DNA of 64,000 bases from JASHVB01 sp035523995 (GTDB lineage: Bacteria > Pseudomonadota > Alphaproteobacteria > Acetobacterales > Acetobacteraceae): contig DATKPQ010000089.1 in NCBI GenBank assembly GCA_035523995.1, forward strand, positions 1-64,000, written 5' to 3'. Made by a program: the position numbers and the translations under genes. The notes under the pieces were generated by a model, which saw only the letters and a list, made by a program, of their open reading frames with translations, did no database searches and was not told where the DNA came from. Shown piece after piece: positions 61,401 to 64,000 of this stretch; position 1 is the first letter of the stretch; each line of letters begins with the position of its first letter.

Positions 61401-64000
61401 ATCGTTTCCGGTGCCGCCAAGCAGCGTGCCGACATTCTTCACCGTGCCGGTGTTGCTAGCGTTTGCCAGCGTCAGCGTGTTGGCGCCGGCGCCGAGATCG
61501 ACCGACGTGCTGTCATTGAGTGCGCTGCCGAGCGTAATGTTGTCGGCACCCGAACCGCCAACGATGCTCGAGGCATTCGAAACTGTCGCGGTGTTCGTGT
61601 AGTTGCCGAGCGTCAGCACGTCCGAACCGGTGCCGAGCGAGATGCTGGCATTCGACACCGCGGCACCCATGGTGATGGTATCGCTGCCGGTGCCGCCGAT
61701 CACTGTCTTGATGTTGGCGATCGTGGCCGAGTTGGCAGCATTTGCCAATGTGAGAACGTCGTTCCCGGAGCCGAGGTTGACGCTGCCGTTCACCAGCGCC
61801 GTACCTAACGAGACCTGGTCCGCGCCGGTTCCGCCGATCAGCGTATCCACATTGTTGACGGTGCCGGTGTTGGAGAAGTTGCCAAGGGTCAGCTTGCTCT
61901 TGCCGCCGCCGAGATCGACGCTCATCGAGTTGGTCAGCGCGCTGCCCAGTGTCACCGCGTCTGCGCCGGCGCCGCCGGTGATCGACTCCGTGTTTGCCAC
62001 CGTGACGGTGCTGCTGAAATTGCCCAGCACCACTTCGCTGGCGCCGCCTTGCAGGTCGATCCGCGAATTGTTGGCCGCGGCACCCAGGGTGATGATGTCG
62101 CCGCCGCCCCCGCCAATGACCGACTCGACGTTGGTGACAGTCAGCGTGTTGCCGCCGGCCGCCAGGGTCAGCGAATCCGCGCCCGCGCCGAACTGCACGC
62201 TGCCGTTGGTCACCTGCGTGCCGAGCGTGACATTGTCGACGCCCACGCCGCCGATCAGCGTGTTGACGTTGCTGACCGTGCCGGTGCCGCCGGTCGTTGC
62301 CAGGGTCAGTTCATTGAGCCCGGCGCCGAGATCGACCGACATGTTGGTGGTTAACGTGCTGCCCAGCGTGATCGTGTCGTTGGCCGACCCACCCTGGATG
62401 GACTCTACATTGGCGACGGTCGCTGTATTCGTGAAGTTGCCGAAGGTCAGCGAGTCCGCACCGGATCCCAGCGAAATGCTGGCATTGCTGGCGACGGTGC
62501 CGAGCGTGATCGTATCGGCCCCGGTGCCGCCGATCAGCGTGTTCACGTTGCTGACCGTGCCGGTGCTGGCAAAGTTGCCCAGCGTCAGCTTGTTGGCGCC
62601 AGCCCCCAGATCCACCTGGTCGCTGTTGGTCAGCGCGCTACCCAGCGTGAGCGCATCGGCGCCGGACCCACCCGTGATGGTTTCGACGTTCGCCACCGTG
62701 GCTGCATTGGCCAGGTTGCTGAAGGTCAGCGAGTTGGAACCAGATCCCAGGTCGATGCTGGCGTTGCTGGCTGCGCTGCCAAGCGTCACGGCATCGTCGC
62801 CGGTGCCGCCGATCAGCGTGCCGACGTTCTCAACTGTCCCGGTATTGGCCGCATTGTCCAGGATCAGCGTGTTCTTGCCACTGCCCAGATCGACCTGCAT
62901 GGTGTCGCTGAGCGCGCTGTCGAGCGTGATGCTGTCGTTGCCGCTGCCGCTGGTGATGGTTTCGACATTCGCGACCGTCACAGTATCGGCGAAGCTGCCA
63001 AGCGCGAGCGAATCCGAGCCGCCGCCAAGATCGATGCTGGCGTTGGTGGCCTGCGCCCCCAGCGTGACCGTGTCATTGCCCGAGCCGCCTACGATGGTCT
63101 GAACAGCGGCAGCGGTCAGGATATTGCCACCGTCCGCCAGGGTGAGCGTGTCGGCGCCGGTCCCGAGGCTGACGCTGGCGTTGGTAACCTGCGTCCCCAG
63201 GGTGATCGCATCGGTGCCGCTGGCGCCGATCAGCGTGTTGACATTGCCAACCGTGCCGGTGTTGGTGACGTTGGCCAGCGTAAGCTTGTTCAGGCCAGCG
63301 CCCAGGTCCACCTGCATGCTGGCGGTCAGCGCGGTGCCTAATGTGATGGTGTCGTTGCCAACGCCGCCAGTGATGGTCTGGGTATTCGACACCGTCGCGG
63401 TGTTGGAGAAGTTGCCGAACGTCAGCGTATCGCCGCCGCTGCCAAGGTCGATACTGGCATTGCTCGCCGCGGTGCTGAAGGTCACCGCGTCCGCGCCGCT
63501 GCCGCCGATCAAGGTCTTGACGTTGGCTTCGGTCAGGCTGTTGCCGCCAGCCGCCAGGGTCAGCGTATCGGCACCGGTGCCCAGGTTGACGCTGCCGTCG
63601 GTGACCGCCGTGCCCAACGTGATGTTATCGACACCGGTGCCACCGATCAGCGTACCGACGTTGCTGACCGTGCCGGTGTTGGCCGCGTTGGCGAGCGTCA
63701 GCCCGTTGCTGCCACCGCCAAGGTCCACCGACATGCTGTTGGTCAGCGCGGTTCCCAACGTGATTGTGTCATTGCCTGTGCCGCCGACGATCGTCTTGGT
63801 ATTCGATACCGTCGCGGCATTCGCGAAGGCGCCGAAGGTCAGGATATCGGCGCCACTGCCCAGGTTGATGCTGGCATTGCTCGCCTGCGTGCCCAGCGTG
63901 ACGGTGTCGGTGCCCGACCCGCCGATCAGCGTGTCGATGTTGCTGACCGTGCCGGTGTTGGTGCCACCGGCCAGCGTCAGCGTATTGTTGCCGGCGCCAA
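58449..64000 (-). CDS. giant tandem-repeat exported protein, C-terminal part (N-terminus beyond window)
   Basis: The frame is open from the window end to 58449 (about 1850 codons), continuing past the ATG at 63758. Apart from the last about 110 residues it consists of some 36 repeats of 46 or 47 residues, consensus TVxNVxTLIGGTGxDTITLG, then about 5 variable residues and NxSIDLGxGxDxLTLxN. Gly, Thr, Asn and Asp dominate and I saw no Cys. The C-terminus (DTYVFDQDSANNYTTVENFN and GGFVFEQDTGGLYYSANGSF) resembles RTX-type secretion tails, so export by a type I system is likely. It is the probable substrate of the GT41 protein; adhesin or surface-layer roles are inference. Confidence 0.88.
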   Translation of the reverse strand, partial: GAGNNTLTLAGGTNTGTVSNIDTLIGGSGTDTVTLGTQASNASINLGSGADILTFGAFANAATVSNTKTIVGGTGNDTITLGTALTNSMSVDLGGGSNGLTLANAANTGTVSNVGTLIGGTGVDNITLGTAVTDGSVNLGTGADTLTLAAGGNSLTEANVKTLIGGSGADAVTFSTAASNASIDLGSGGDTLTFGNFSNTATVSNTQTITGGVGNDTITLGTALTASMQVDLGAGLNKLTLANVTNTGTVGNVNTLIGASGTDAITLGTQVTNASVSLGTGADTLTLADGGNILTAAAVQTIVGGSGNDTVTLGAQATNASIDLGGGSDSLALGSFADTVTVANVETITSGSGNDSITLDSALSDTMQVDLGSGKNTLILDNAANTGTVENVGTLIGGTGDDAVTLGSAASNASIDLGSGSNSLTFSNLANAATVANVETITGGSGADALTLGSALTNSDQVDLGAGANKLTLGNFASTGTVSNVNTLIGGTGADTITLGTVASNASISLGSGADSLTFGNFTNTATVANVESIQGGSANDTITLGSTLTTNMSVDLGAGLNELTLATTGGTGTVSNVNTLIGGVGVDNVTLGTQVTNGSVQFGAGADSLTLAAGGNTLTVTNVESVIGGGGGDIITLGAAANNSRIDLQGGASEVVLGNFSSTVTVANTESITGGAGADAVTLGSALTNSMSVDLGGGKSKLTLGNFSNTGTVNNVDTLIGGTGADQVSLGTALVNGSVNLGSGNDVLTLANAANSATIANIKTVIGGTGSDTITMGAAVSNASISLGTGSDVLTLGNYTNTATVSNASSIVGGSGADNITLGSALNDSTSVDLGAGANTLTLANASNTGTVKNVGTLLGGTGNDTITLGTAAGNASINLGSGNDTLTFGNFTNTATVGNVDTITGGSGNDTVSLTTALTDSTSIDLGGGENKLALGNFANTGTVNNINTLVGGTGADTVTLGNAMTNGSVNLGGGGDSLTLANGTNSATVSNVQTLAGGSGNDTITLGSLLATNMSVDLGGGSNKLTLANGANTGTVSNVNTLIGSTGVDLITLGTQVTNASVSLGTSADRLTLAAGGNTLTASAVSSIVGGGGGDTVTLGAAVTNDSIDLKGGASTVVLGNFANSLTVANTETIAGGSGNDSVTLGSALTTNMQVDLGGGKNLLTLGNFTNTGTVGNVNTLTGGTGADTVTLSTAMSNGSVNLGSGNDTVTFGNFTNSATVSNVKTIVGGSGADTITLGAAAANVSIDLGAGSDVLTLGNYTNAATVSNVETVTGGSGADTITLGSALSNSMSVDLGGGANTLTLNNATNTGTVRNIGTLIGGTGNDTITLGTAASKASISLGAGNDTLTLGNFANTATIGNVSSIVGGTGNDTITLGSLLTTSNSVDLGGGQNVLTLANGANTGTVNNINTLIGGTGNDAITLGTAVVNGSVSLGTGQDTLTLANGTNSATVANFATLLGGSGNDTMTLGAGVTGADIDLGGGSNTLTLNKSNNNATVTNVQTLVGGAGNDAITLGGALTTGMSIDLGAGTNTLTLSNATSTGTVNNVGTLIGGTGVDTITYGTAEANASVSLGTAADTVTFGNFTNSATVANVDTILAGSGNDTITLGSSLTDSMKVDLGGGENKLTLANGGDAGTVNNVNTLIGGTGTDTVTLGTLVTNGSVSLGAAADTLTLANGTNKVSVASTGTVFGGTGADTVVLTGSMASMVIGGAGMNFITGNTVGDTYVFDQDSANNYTTVENFNTAKGDKIALDTTGSETLTNDTYNLGGAALTANDLTSVANATARLATTLSNGGNGGFVFEQDTGGLYYSANGSFSGGGTLIGVITTNGSTAWTFNANSFTQV
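58935..64000 (-). repeat. tandem array of 138/141-bp units coding the repeat protein
   Basis: About 36 units follow head to tail. By hand alignment most are 138 bp (46 codons); a recurring class ending in codons for NTG is 141 bp (47 codons), and this class recurs every second or third unit, giving a higher-order pattern of about 279 or 417 bp. Units differ at many positions, so the array is old or under diversifying selection. It continues past the window end. Confidence 0.9.

Noticed and set aside
60211..63102. long plus-strand frames of 463 and 499 codons opposite the repeat protein
   Set aside because: They are antisense readings of the tandem repeats (Val/Pro/Ser-rich), open only because the repeat has no stops in that frame.
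58935..64000. possible CRISPR-like array
   Set aside because: Units are 138-141 bp with coding periodicity and no short repeat/spacer structure; there are no cas genes.

Overview
The window looks like chromosomal DNA of a GC-rich alphaproteobacterium, most plausibly of the Rhodospirillales/Acetobacteraceae. The signs are the F1 ATP synthase order atpHAGDC without the F0 genes, polyhydroxybutyrate genes, Tat-type signal peptides, and intergenic palindromes of a kind known from that group. The assignment is inference; no rRNA or other marker gene is present.

Layout. 0-2 kb: right end of an ISAs1-like insertion sequence, a secreted dienelactone-hydrolase-like protein and a small coiled-coil protein. 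2-7.1 kb: atpHAGDC, with palindromic repeats in two of its gaps. 7.1-9.6 kb: a VapC-like remnant and an orphan TadG-like surface protein. 9.7-13.4 kb: phaA, a HAD phosphatase, phaB and a TauD-type dioxygenase. 13.5-16.4 kb: a SARP/BTAD regulator with a C-terminal membrane anchor, a CRP-like palindrome and an SBF-type transporter. 16.7-21.6 kb: a complete liv-type ABC importer (binding protein plus LivHMGF). 21.8-25.8 kb: miaB-phoH-ybeY-corC. 26.3-30.0 kb: a PaoABC-like molybdenum hydroxylase. 30.6-36.6 kb: a sugar-phosphate group (gnd, tal, an MlaC-like protein, pgl, a Cof-type phosphatase, class I fructose-bisphosphate aldolase). 36.6-43.3 kb: a decayed winged-helix/ATPase gene abutting a truncated copy of an ABC exporter, then LysR, EmrA, EmrB and the intact ABC exporter. 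43.4-46.2 kb: small secreted proteins and a Wzx-type flippase.

The most striking part is 46.3-64 kb, about 17.7 kb all on the minus strand. In transcription order it holds a giant tandem-repeat protein with a type-I-secretion-like C-terminus (start beyond the window), a 2007-residue protein carrying three TPR plus GT41 (SPINDLY/OGT-type) modules, a hexapeptide acyltransferase, a sugar epimerase/reductase, a CmcI-type methyltransferase, glucose-1-phosphate cytidylyltransferase, CDP-glucose 4,6-dehydratase, a sugar C-methyltransferase and an RfbC-type 3,5-epimerase. From the giant gene to the C-methyltransferase the genes overlap or lie within about 20 bp; only the last gene is set apart, by a repeat-bearing gap. 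The set can be read as a dedicated surface-protein glycosylation locus: the small enzymes make a CDP-activated, probably C-methylated deoxysugar, and the triple GT41 protein may glycosylate the repeat protein. The individual families are well known; the combination and the triple GT41 arrangement are the parts to check for novelty.
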